A stretch of DNA of 13,133 nt, from NCBI RefSeq assembly GCF_044466355.1, contig NZ_JBITMQ010000037.1, positions 1-13,133 of the forward strand, read 5' to 3'. Below the pieces are notes generated by a model. The model was not told the DNA's origin, searched no databases, and saw only the letters and a program-made list of their open reading frames with translations. Shown piece by piece: positions 6,552 to 13,133 of the stretch. Source of the DNA: Actinophytocola sp044466355 (GTDB lineage: Bacteria; Actinomycetota; Actinomycetes; Mycobacteriales; Pseudonocardiaceae). The translations under genes were made by a program, and so were the position numbers. Numbering within the stretch: the first letter of the stretch is position 1; each line of letters starts with the position of its first letter.

Positions 6552-6565
6552 GGGGCCTCCGTAAC
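6552..6565 (+). repeat. 14-bp direct repeat, copy 2
   Basis: Second identical copy of GGGGCCTCCGTAAC, 385 bases after the first. It lies immediately upstream of the purine-rich ribosome-site region (AAAGAAAGAAG) of the gene at 6581. Confidence 0.6.
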
Positions 6566-6580
6566 AAAGAAAGAAGCAAA

Positions 6581-6832
6581 ATGAATATCCCAGTTCCTGC
6601 GCCGGATGGCGCGGGTTTCCAGTATTTGGGCATGCCCGGGGAGGTCGCCGTCCCGCTACCGCGGGACTTACTGGCTTCCGCGCCCTGGGTGTTCGTGGTG
6701 TACCTGGCGTTCCAGGAGCAGTGGCCGCCGGTCGCGATCATCGCGCTGGTCGCGGTCCTGTTGCCGGTCGCGATCCCCAGTGGCCGGCTCCTGGCCGCCC
6801 GGGTCCTCGCCGGGTTGGCGGGCCGCAGATGA
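6581..6832 (+). CDS. small membrane protein (83 aa) coupled to the sigma factor
   Basis: The start ATG at 6581 follows a purine-rich AAAGAAAGAAG. The product begins MNIPVPAPDGAGFQYLGMPG and has one or two hydrophobic segments: about residues 30-45 (APWVFVVYLAF), and a clear transmembrane stretch with VAIIALVAVLLPVAI. It ends in a short basic Arg tail. The stop overlaps the sigma-factor ATG as ATGA (6829-6832), so the two are translationally coupled. A membrane partner encoded beside an ECF-type sigma factor could be an anti-sigma-like sensor, but no zinc-binding anti-sigma motif is present and the usual order is sigma first. The frame stays open and protein-like upstream to about 6455, so the true start may be earlier. 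Family not recognised. Confidence 0.6.
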   Translation: MNIPVPAPDGAGFQYLGMPGEVAVPLPRDLLASAPWVFVVYLAFQEQWPPVAIIALVAVLLPVAIPSGRLLAARVLAGLAGRR

Positions 6833-7806
6833 GCGCCGCGCTCTTCCCGGTCCTCGCCTCGTGGTCGGCGGGGAGCCGCAAGATCGAAGTCTTCCCCGAC
6901 ACCTACTTCGGGGCCAGCGACAAGTACTTCGACAAGCCGGTCGGAGGACGGGAGCTGGCCCAGGAGGACATCGAGAGGCTGTTCCGGGAGATGGCGCCGC
7001 GGCTGCGTGCCTTCCTCCGCACCCGCAACACACCCCCCGAGTTGGTCGACGACGTCCTGCAGGAGACGTTCCTGCAGGTCGTCGTGGACCGGCTGCGTCG
7101 ACTCGAACGCCGTGACCGGGTGTTCTCGTACCTGGTCGGCATCGCGGTCCGCGTGCGGATCAAGCTGATGAGGAACCAGTACCGGGAAATCCTCGCGAGC
7201 GACCCGCACGACCTCGAGTTGGCCGAGCCGGTCGATGGTGACCTGGCGGGGGGCGTGGTCGACAAGCTCGCGATCAGGGAGATGGTCGACGCGTTGTCCT
7301 CGGACGTGCGGGACGCGGTGCTGCTGCGCGCGGACGGGTTCGAGATGCGCGAGATCGCGGTGCGCCTCGGGGTGCCCGTGAACAAGGTGCGGTCGCTGCT
7401 GGAGCAGTTCCGTGGCGCGCTGCACCATGCCACCGCGCCCCCACCTGAGGCTGCCGAGTCGGCCGTGCCCGAGGACACGACGTGGCTGGCGGATCCCGAG
7501 CGCGACTGGGGGGCGGCTCTGGTCAATCCCCAGCCCGCGGGGCCTGCGGCCTCTATCGTGGAGCGGATCTATCGGGCGGTCGAGTTGCTGCCCGAACGGC
7601 AGCGTGAGGTCATGGTGCGCAGTCTCTTCTGGCGGCTCAAACCCCGCGAGATCGCCGAGGACCTCGGCATCACCGCGAACAGCGCCCGGGTGAACCAGCA
7701 CCACGGGTACACGTCGCTGACCGCGACGCTCGGCATGTCCAAGCAGCAGTTGCAGGACATCGTGCGTCCGCTGGGGCCGGTGAACAACGCCGCCCCTGCG
7801 GCGTAG
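6829..7806 (+). CDS. ECF-type sigma-70-family factor with two sigma-4-like domains
   Basis: The product has 325 aa, longer than a usual ECF sigma factor of about 170-200 aa. The ATG at 6829 is chosen for the ATGA overlap with the preceding gene. Residues about 45-120 are a sigma-2 region, with IERLFREMAPRLRAFLR, ELVDDVLQETFLQVV and RVFSYLVGIAVRV. Residues about 150-200 are a sigma-4-like helix-turn-helix, with VDALSSDVRDAVLLR, FEMREIAVRLGVPVNKVRS and LLEQFR. After a Pro/Ala/Glu linker comes a second sigma-4-like unit at about 243-305, with YRAVELLPERQREVM, KPREIAEDLGITANSARV and a C-terminal helix. It would direct RNA polymerase to specific promoters, possibly its own. The sigma-2 segment is the most diverged part, so the protein could also be a sigma-like DNA-binding regulator. 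No frameshift is seen. Confidence 0.82.
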   Translation: MSAALFPVLASWSAGSRKIEVFPDTYFGASDKYFDKPVGGRELAQEDIERLFREMAPRLRAFLRTRNTPPELVDDVLQETFLQVVVDRLRRLERRDRVFSYLVGIAVRVRIKLMRNQYREILASDPHDLELAEPVDGDLAGGVVDKLAIREMVDALSSDVRDAVLLRADGFEMREIAVRLGVPVNKVRSLLEQFRGALHHATAPPPEAAESAVPEDTTWLADPERDWGAALVNPQPAGPAASIVERIYRAVELLPERQREVMVRSLFWRLKPREIAEDLGITANSARVNQHHGYTSLTATLGMSKQQLQDIVRPLGPVNNAAPAA

Positions 7807-7921
7807 CGCTCTGCCGCCCGCCCGGGTCAAGTCCGATCGTAGGGCCTGACTCGGGGCGGACGGCGGTGTCCTCGCCGAGGGGCATCGGCCGCGTGTCGTC
7901 GAGGACGTGGCAGACCGCGGG

Positions 7922-7955
7922 CGGACCGCTCGGCCAGTGCTCGGCGAGCGGTCCG
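7922..7955. terminator. 11-bp perfect hairpin between convergent genes
   Basis: CGGACCGCTCG (7922-7932) pairs perfectly with CGAGCGGTCCG (7945-7955) around a 12-base loop. It lies between the + strand sigma-factor stop (7806) and the minus-strand protease stop (8091), where a bidirectional terminator is expected. No T-tract is present. The rest of 7807-8090 shows no gene I can support. A minus-strand open stretch there is Pro-rich, without a ribosome site. Confidence 0.5.
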
Positions 7956-8090
7956 GCGGCGCGCTGGTTGTCGGGCTTCCTTCGGTGGGCGGTCGTGGTG
8001 GTGTAGGCCGGGCTGGCCGGTGACCACGGGAGCGGCACCGTCATCGAGTTCGGGCTGCGGTGGACGAGGCGGGGTTGTTTCGCTGGTGCT

Positions 8091-9292
8091 TTACTGCGTG
8101 ACGATGGAGGCTTGCAACGTCGCGCTGATGTCATTGACGGGCGTGCACCACCCGACGCCGCCGCCGCCGACCACCTGACCGCGTGCTACGACGGTGTTTG
8201 GTCGCCCGGATGCGGAGCTGAAGCAGGGGCCGCCGGAGTCGCCGCGCTGGAGGCCGCCGGAGACCACCTGGAACTTGGTCAGACCGAGGGTGCAGGTGCC
8301 ATCGTCGAAGCACGCGGGGACGTTGACGTCCAGCACGGTGCCGCAGGTTTCGCCGCCGTTGGAGCCGCTGATGACGATCGGGCCGCCGATGCTCGCGTCG
8401 GTGTCGTCCGCGGCGCCGACCACGAGCCAGCTGACGGTCGTGCTGGTGCTACCGACCCAGATGCGGGACGCGAACGTGATGCCCGCGGGCGGGGTGATGA
8501 ACTCGGCGTCGGTGGGGCCGTTGTGGGCGAAAGCGCGGTGGGAGACCGTACCGACCCGTGACTGGGCGTTGTAGATGCAGTGCCGCGGGCGAAGCAGTGG
8601 CCGGCCGTGCTCTCGACGATGGCGCCGGTGGACCACAGGCGCCACGCGTAGCCCGAGGTGCAGTCCGAGGGGTGGCCGGGGTTTGTGGTCGTGGTGTCGT
8701 TGATCGACAGCGCCCCGTAGAACGGGCTGGTGTCCTGTCGCCGGTTGGTCGCCGTCCGCGCCGGGGGTGGGGCCTCCACGATCGTCACGGCACTGCCGTA
8801 CCGGTCGGTCAGAGCCGACACCTTGCCGACCGCGCTGGTAGCGACTTCGGCGATCACCGTGTTCTTCTCGCTGTCGACCCAGGCGTTCGCCTGACCGGAC
8901 AGCTCTGCCGCGATCGCCTTCAGGTACGCCCTGGTGTTCTTCACGCGCTGGAGGTGCACGACAAGCCCGGCCGAGCGGTCCACGGTCGACTCCCAGCTGC
9001 GGACCACGGCTTCCGACTCGGCCCCGCCGACGACCTGCACGACCAGTTCACCGTTCTCGGTCCACCGGCTGCCGCCGAACCGGTCAGGTCCCAGCGTCGC
9101 CGCCAGCTCGTTCACTCGTCCGGCGAGCCGCTGCACCCGGTCGTCACCACGTTCGGCGAGCCAGGCCGCCAGCCCGGTCGGGCCGGGGCCCTCCGCGGTC
9201 ACCGGTTCCGCGACAGCCGCCTGCTGCACCGCCACCGTCGACCCACTGACCGCGACAACCACCGCCGCGATGACCGCCACGCGCCGTCCCAC
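8091..9292 (-). pseudogene. secreted S1-family (streptogrisin/alpha-lytic-like) serine protease, frameshifted
   Basis: GTG at 9292 opens a signal peptide (VAVIAAVVVAVSGSTVAV, with a likely AVA cleavage site) and then a pro-region of about 150 aa. The mature domain starts near the Ser/Pro/Phe-Tyr-Gly segment. The catalytic His is in STAGHC, the Asp in TDAEF and the Ser in GDSGGPC. Cysteine pairs are present as in secreted S1 enzymes. The frame breaks just after the His (about 8574-8590): one frame ends HCFARG and the next resumes IYNAQSRVG, so one base appears lost. Repaired, the protein would be about 400 aa. AGGAGG lies at 9313-9308, 15 bases before the GTG and four before an out-of-frame ATG at 9303, so the start is imperfect too. 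It would have been an exported protease. The lesion separates His from Asp and Ser and should abolish activity. Confidence 0.75.
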
Positions 9293-9482
9293 ACCACACC
9301 CATCGTTCCTCCTGGATTTCGCGAAATTCCCACCGTACGGACGTCTCGCACATTCCCAGCACAGCGGCGGCGCGGGTGGGCGTGCTCGCGCGGCGGTCTC
9401 GCTGCACGGGGGTGCGGCACGGCACGGCGTCGCGGGTGCTCAGCTCGTTGCGGCGGCGCTCGCGCCCGCTGTAGGGCAGTCC

Positions 9483-10138
9483 ACGTGGACTACGCGCAGT
9501 ACCCTGGGAGTCCCGTATGCGGCACCGCCGGTCGGACCTCTGCGCTGGCGCCCCCGGTGCGTGCGACTGGCGCGGTGTCCTCGACGCCACCGCGCCGCGC
9601 AGCCAGTGCGCGCAGCTGGCGTTGTTCGCCTCGCCGGAGACCCACGCCGAGGATTGCCTCTACCACAACGTGACCGTGCCGCGCAGGGTGCGGGAGGGAA
9701 CGCCGGTCCTGGTGTGGTTCCACGGCGGCTCCTTCCTCGCGGGATGTCGACGGTGATGGTTCCGTCGTCGTCGGTGTCGTCGTAGGACTGCCACGTTTGG
9801 TTGCCGTAGATGACGCCGTCTTCGGCACTGAATGCCAGCCTGGCTACGTCGAGGGGGTCGGTGATTTCGGGGTTGTCCGCGCTCACGCGGCAACTGAAGG
9901 CGCTGGAGAAGACATCGGACAGGGGTGCCCAGGACCCGGTACACCCGTGTTCAGCCCTGGGCCAGCGGTCGATCTCTATGGCAGCGGCGACTTCTACGAC
10001 GGCAGGGCGACTGGCGGCTGAGGGCGGCATCGACGTGGTGACCGTCAACTTCCGGCTCGGCCCGCTCGGCCACCTCGCGCCTCCCACGCTGTCCGCGGAG
10101 AAGGCAGGCGTCCAGTCCGGCAACTACGGCCTCGGGCT
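9483..10138 (+). pseudogene. type-B carboxylesterase fragment with frameshifts and an insert
   Basis: Pieces of one esterase are found in order: VDYAQY, LGVPYAAPPVGPLRWRP, ACDWRGVLDATAPRSQCAQL, EDCLYHNVTVPRRV, VLVWFHGGSFLAG, then after an insert SGDFYDGR, LAAEGGIDVVTVNFRLGPLG and SGNYGL. These match the N-terminal third of type-B carboxylesterases, including the oxyanion-hole HGG motif. The joins need one base skipped near 9510, in the C run near 9560, and in AGGGCGA near 9993. The catalytic Ser, acidic residue and His regions are missing because the match ends near 10138. It is clearly dead, and truncated at both ends. Confidence 0.72.
9744..9981 (-). other. foreign insert of about 238 bp inside the esterase fragment
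   Basis: The esterase reading stops at ...FLAG (9743) and resumes at SGDFYDG (9980-9982) as if nothing were missing, so about 238 bases were inserted. The insert is open on the minus strand over its whole length. It reads protein-like there: GSWAPLSDVFSSAF, NPEITDPLDVARLAFS and GVIYGNQTWQSYDD, ending TITVDIP. No terminal inverted repeats, target duplication or transposase is visible. The source gene is not in this window. It may be a piece of a phage-tail or secreted protein, which is a guess. Confidence 0.5.
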
Positions 10139-10487
10139 CGCGGCCAAGGCCCAAGTTTCCCTAGGGGGCTATGGAAACGAGGGCTCGGGGTTGAACCTTC
10201 GCGTGGTGCCCCGATGGCTCCATACTTCTGCGGTCCCGAACCGGGCGAAGGTCCCGGCGGAAGTAGGGCGTACCTGTTCGCGCGTGATAGCCGCCCCGAA
10301 CGATCGCCTCACGCGACATAGGCATCGCTACTTCGAGTCATCAACTACCAAAGTACGCCCACGATTTTCATCAATCAGACGGCCACGACGGGACCCGGAC
10401 AGTGTCCACCCGGGCGGAAGTTTGCCCGCTGTGGGCGGTCTACACCCTACAGGAAACGCTTTCGCAGGAACGTGAAGTCCCCGGACG

Positions 10488-10508
10488 CCGTCGTGCCCCC
10501 AACGACGG
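10488..10508 (-). terminator. candidate terminator of the two-winged-helix regulator
   Basis: CCGTCGT (10488-10494) pairs with ACGACGG (10502-10508) around seven bases, about 47 bases past the regulator stop on the minus strand. A second hairpin, CGGGC (10411-10415) with GCCCG (10424-10428), and a near-palindrome GGACAGTGTCC (10397-10407) lie farther on. The remainder of 10139-10554 has no gene I can support. Confidence 0.35.
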
Positions 10509-10554
10509 TCCGCTGGAGGCACGTGACGACATGGCCCTCTGGCAACGGGAGACG

Positions 10555-11400
10555 CTACTCTGTAGTCGCAGCAGTCGTCGCGGCGAGGGAGTACTTCTTC
10601 GGCTTGTCGCTTGTGCGCACGGCGTAGCCGCTCTCGACCAGCCTCTCCAGCGCGTTGTGTACCGCACCGGAGGATCGGTTCAACGCCTTGCCGATCGCGT
10701 TCGGACTGAACTCGCCCGAGTTGTCCCGCAGGTAGTCCTCGACCATTCCTCGCAACCCGCCAGGTGCCAGCCGTGCCTTTTTCTTCTCGCCCGGCGCGTC
10801 TGCGTCGTCCTCGGTGGGCTTGTCGACGTTGGTGGCCGCGTCGTCGGTGGCGGGCTGGTTCACCTCGGCGACGACAGGCTCGGCGTGGACGAGGCCGGCC
10901 GATTCGGTCTCGACCGGGTGCTGCGCGTCATCGACTGCGGCGTCCGTCTGCTCGACGGGGTCGTCAGCGTCGGGCGTGTCCGGGGCGACCGATTCGGCTT
11001 GTGTGATGTCCGCCGTGTCGATGTCCGCCGTGTCGATGTCCTCCGCCGCAGAGGTGTCCACCTGGGGCGGCGGGTCGTCCTGGGTGTCGACGTCGGTGAT
11101 TGCCCACAGGTCGGCGGCGCGCCGACCGCCCTGGGCGATCCCGGCGGTGCGGGTGACGCTGCCCTCGGTGGCCCATTTGACGAGGATCTTCTGCGCGGTC
11201 GACTTCCCGATCTTTGCCGTTGCGGACAGGTCGGCGGCGGTGCTGTTCGGGGCGGCGTGCAACGCCTCCCACAGCTTGTCCTCGGCTTCCGTGCGGGCCT
11301 TCGCGGCGATGGCTTGCTCGGGAACCGACCGCAGCGTCCGGACGGTTTCAGTGGTGCTGGCGGTGGTGCCGGTTTTGCGGGTGCGGGTCTTGCTGGACAT
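10555..11400 (-). CDS. regulator with two winged-helix domains joined by an acidic linker
   Basis: The product has 281 aa. The ATG at 11400 has GAGGGA four bases upstream. Residues about 38-102 form a winged helix (DKLWEALHAAPNSTAADLSA, then KIGKSTAQKILVKWATEG, ending in a wing). Residues about 103-205 are a strongly acidic Asp/Thr/Ala/Glu linker containing a DIDTA repeat. A basic patch EKKKAR is followed by a second winged helix at about 213-272, with GGLRGMVEDYLRD, RSSGAVHNALERL and a KPKKYSL strand. The second domain matches the N-terminal domain of the ATPase at 106-1350: both share LRxMV and RSSGAVxNAL. It is probably a DNA-binding transcriptional regulator or nucleoid-type protein. It is transcribed divergently from the 262-aa gene at 11711, so it may regulate that gene and itself. 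Confidence 0.78.
   Translation of the reverse strand: MSSKTRTRKTGTTASTTETVRTLRSVPEQAIAAKARTEAEDKLWEALHAAPNSTAADLSATAKIGKSTAQKILVKWATEGSVTRTAGIAQGGRRAADLWAITDVDTQDDPPPQVDTSAAEDIDTADIDTADITQAESVAPDTPDADDPVEQTDAAVDDAQHPVETESAGLVHAEPVVAEVNQPATDDAATNVDKPTEDDADAPGEKKKARLAPGGLRGMVEDYLRDNSGEFSPNAIGKALNRSSGAVHNALERLVESGYAVRTSDKPKKYSLAATTAATTE
11015..11044 (-). repeat. 15-bp tandem repeat encoding DIDTA
   Basis: Two adjacent 15-base units, GTGTCGATGTCCGCC and GTGTCGATGTCCTCC, differ at one base. A partial third unit lies at 11003-11014. They encode the repeated DIDTA in the acidic linker of the regulator. The in-frame unit length lets the linker vary without loss of frame. Confidence 0.7.
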
Positions 11401-11710
11401 GACATCCCTCGATTCGCGTTCATGATCGGTAGTGGGTGGTCATGCCCCGGCCGGAGCGGATGTGGCCCCCGGTGCGCTGCCGGTGTGTTCGGGCTACGTG
11501 ACTATGAACGCTTCCTTCGGCCCATGAAGTCAAGCGGGTTCGGCAAACGTCTGTCTCGTGTAGACGGTGATGCGGAGATGGGTTCGTTTCACCCACACGG
11601 GTCCGCTTCGCGCCCGTGGTCCACATACCCGTTGACAACCACGCGATCACGAAGCGTCCATACAGGTAGGCCACCCGGCCGATCACCGGAACCGAAGGGA
11701 CACATAGACA
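11401..11710. promoter_or_regulatory. divergent promoter region between the regulator and the RAMA-like gene
   Basis: This 310-base gap has no supported gene. It should hold promoters for both directions. TTGACA at 11632-11637 is a -35-like box for the + strand gene, but no good -10 is at standard spacing (CATACA at 11659 is 21 bases away). CACGGG (11596-11601) mirrors CCCGTG (11613-11618) with an 11-base spacer. CGTCT (11548-11552) mirrors AGACG (11562-11566). These are possible operators for the adjacent regulator. All are weak calls by eye. Confidence 0.4.
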
Positions 11711-12499
11711 ATGACGGCCGACCGCGACGCCCACGACCCAGGCGAACCGACCTCCGACGCGGCCGTGGACGCGCCGCTACCGGAACACGTGCCCGATGAC
11801 ACCAGCGCGACCGTCGAGCCGTCACGGCCGCACGACGAGGTGACGATGCGGGCGCGGGAAGGGCTGCAGCCCGACACGATGATCCTCGCCCCGGCACTCA
11901 CCCCGCCACCGATGCGGTGCCCCGAGGACGCGTGGGCGATGCTCGTGACGGCGGTGGACATCACCGGCGACACCGACCCCCACCGCGCAGGTGAGGTGGC
12001 CCTTTTCTCCGCACAATGGGTCGGTGACCAACCGCCAGCCGACGACCAGTACGAGGGCGACCTCGTGGTACGCCTGACGCACCCGACCGATCCGACCTGT
12101 CCGTCACCTCATGACCAGGTAGCCGACATCGAAATGCTGCTCGCCTACCAGGGGCGTTGGCAGCGAGTCGGCCAGTGGTTCGGTCTCGACGACCGCTGGC
12201 CGCTCGTCGTTGCGCCGACAGCCGCCGCTGTGATGGGGCTGCACTGCCATCTCAGGGAGGCGGTCGCCGGGTTTGCGTCCACGCTGCCGCTCGACGGCGA
12301 GGTGGACGGCGAGATGCGGGCGCGGGTTCGGACCGACGGAACGGTTGTTCTTACTGACGGTCGGGTGTTCGCAACCCCGTCTGGTGCTGCCACTGCCATG
12401 AGCGGCTTCCCGCAAAACGGATGGACCGTGCTCAGGGCGTCCGACGGACGAACGTTGAACGAACTGCGCGCCGAACTACGCGCACGACGCGGGAACTGA
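11711..12499 (+). CDS. 262-aa protein with C-terminal RAMA/DUF4357-like domain
   Basis: The ATG at 11711 is preceded by AAGGGA ten bases upstream. The N-terminal 60 residues are Asp/Pro/Glu-rich and probably disordered. Residues about 60-150 form a domain shared with the broken gene at 4892-5603 (PDTMILAPALTPPPMRC, DIEMLLAYQGRW). The C-terminal 60 residues read DGTVVLTDGRVFATPSGAAT, then QNGWTVLRASDGRTLNELR and an Arg-rich end. This is the pattern of the RAMA/DUF4357 domain: a dG-x-(I/V) strand, S/T-P-S-x-A-A, NGW, then L-x-x-LR. That family is found next to restriction and modification enzymes and is predicted to recognise modified or foreign DNA. No nuclease or methylase motif is seen. The domain call comes from pattern memory. 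It is the intact paralogue and is divergent from a DNA-binding regulator. Confidence 0.7.
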   Translation: MTADRDAHDPGEPTSDAAVDAPLPEHVPDDTSATVEPSRPHDEVTMRAREGLQPDTMILAPALTPPPMRCPEDAWAMLVTAVDITGDTDPHRAGEVALFSAQWVGDQPPADDQYEGDLVVRLTHPTDPTCPSPHDQVADIEMLLAYQGRWQRVGQWFGLDDRWPLVVAPTAAAVMGLHCHLREAVAGFASTLPLDGEVDGEMRARVRTDGTVVLTDGRVFATPSGAATAMSGFPQNGWTVLRASDGRTLNELRAELRARRGN

Positions 12500-12601
12500 C
12501 ACCCCAACGTAGAGAACCCGATTTCTTCCATCGTCGCCGGCCCGGTTGCACCGCAAGAGCTGCGCGCCGGGGCCGGGGCGAAGCCGGGCAACCCGGACCC
12601 G

Positions 12602-12715
12602 CTATGTCGCAATGGAAGCAGTCGGATGGGTTGTCCCGGTGTAGTCGTCGCCGTTGTAGCGGTACTTCCCGATCTGCACGGTGCCGTAGAAGACGAGGCC
12701 GCCGAGGCGCTCAGC
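12602..12715 (-). pseudogene. short remnant, possibly the end of a phage-tail lectin-like module
   Basis: On the minus strand the 3' end of an open frame reads RLGGLVFYGTVQIGKYRYNG, then DDYTGTTHPTASIAT and a stop. Actinophage tail modules that begin NLxPNPSFE often end in a YxYxWTGTxHAS-like stretch, so this could be the far end of the type of module seen at 5798-6061. There is no upstream gene body. Low confidence. Bases 12500-12601 hold nothing supported apart from a small hairpin, CCGGG (12584-12588) with CCCGG (12592-12596). Confidence 0.25.
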
Positions 12716-12755
12716 CGGGAGGCGGTGCTGGCATGCCGAGCGCCCCCGGATCCTC

Positions 12756-12981
12756 GCCGTTGCGCTGGGCGGGCACGGTCCCTGGCGGTCCGACAAGGCG
12801 TTCGTCACTCAGAGCGATGCCGAGTGGCGCGTGCACTACTGCGAGGCACGTCGTACCTCACCTGGGTTGAGGGCCTGTCGGTCGAGGCTTCTTCGAGCTG
12901 GCCGGCGATCACAACATCATCACCCTCGATGCCGTCTCGCTGCCGTTGTTCACCCAGCGGATCGTGCTGGTCGATTCCTGG
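12756..12981 (+). pseudogene. decayed coding remnant spread over three frames
   Basis: Protein-like pieces follow each other with two one-base backward shifts: AVALGGHGPWRSDKAFVTQS with DAEWRVHYCEA, then GTSYLTWVEGLSVEA from about 12845, then FFELAGDHNIITLDAVSLPL with FTQRIVLVDSW from 12889. No start codon with a ribosome site and no in-frame stop define the gene. I do not recognise the protein. Bases 12982-13133 show no supported gene. Confidence 0.3.
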
Positions 12982-13133
12982 GCCAGCGCTTCGCCCCCAA
13001 GGTCGGCGCGGGCATGGGCGAACCCGAACCGTTCACGCCGCGAGTGTAGGTTCTCAAGATTGTTTTCGTTTGATCTTGACGCGAGCTGGGCGGACGTCGG
13101 GTTTCTCACGGGTGTTGCGCTGGCTGGTTCTCA

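Noticed and set aside
6514..7830. 438-aa open frame on the minus strand opposite the sigma factor
   Set aside because: His/Arg/Asp-rich complement of the sigma gene, with no start site or domain.
9517..9756. Separate 79-aa gene starting at the ATG at 9517
   Set aside because: It is the middle frame of the broken esterase. Its first residues are off-frame sequence and it has no ribosome site.
10150..10205. tRNA-like look around GGGTTGAACC
   Set aside because: No cloverleaf, anticodon arm or acceptor stem could be formed.
10402..11799. 465-aa open frame on the + strand opposite the regulator
   Set aside because: Val/Gly/Arg-rich shadow of the minus-strand regulator with two recognisable winged helices.

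Overview
The window is very GC-rich, with GC-biased third codon positions, GTG and TTG starts and many AGGAGG-like ribosome sites. The genes recognised (MoxR/VWA pair, streptogrisin-like secreted protease, ECF-type sigma factor, KTDFYxGRG-type hypothetical) are typical of a filamentous actinomycete, plausibly Pseudonocardiales. The order is an inference from recollected families. No rRNA, tRNA, CRISPR array, integrase or complete transposase was seen.

Region 1 (1-5940) is one co-directional array on the + strand. An AAA+ ATPase of MoxR/CbbQ type with an N-terminal winged helix comes first (106-1350). It is followed by an 89-aa protein, a 597-aa protein joining an HExxH metallopeptidase-like domain to a VWA/MIDAS domain (1690-3483), and a train of small genes. 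Several of the small genes are broken: 3562-3818 and 3920-4452 by single-base losses, and 4892-5603 by a frameshift plus a TGG-to-TGA-like stop. Only a two-frame remnant is left at 5606-5812. The 115-aa gene at 4449-4796 is intact.

Region 2 (about 5800-6580) is non-coding or decayed. It holds a minus-strand fragment resembling a phage-tail lectin-like module, a cluster of hairpins and palindromes, an AT-richer stretch with an imperfect 26-bp direct repeat, and a 14-bp direct repeat at 6167 and 6552. It leads into a two-gene operon (6581-7806): a small membrane protein translationally coupled to a sigma-70-family factor that appears to carry two sigma-4 domains.

Region 3 (8091-10140) is a gene graveyard. 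It contains a minus-strand S1 protease broken by one frameshift next to its catalytic His, and a + strand type-B carboxylesterase fragment with three frameshifts and a foreign insert of about 238 bp.

Region 4 (10555-12499) is a divergent pair. On the minus strand is a regulator with two winged helices joined by an acidic linker. On the + strand is a 262-aa protein ending in a RAMA/DUF4357-like domain. The regulator's C-terminal winged helix is clearly homologous to the N-terminus of the AAA+ ATPase in region 1. The 262-aa protein is the intact paralogue of the broken gene at 4892-5603. Regions 1 and 4 therefore look like two parts of one accessory system: a MoxR ATPase with a VWA/metallopeptidase partner, plus DNA-reading wHTH and RAMA-like modules. 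I do not recognise this combination as a named system. The last 630 bases hold only decayed fragments.
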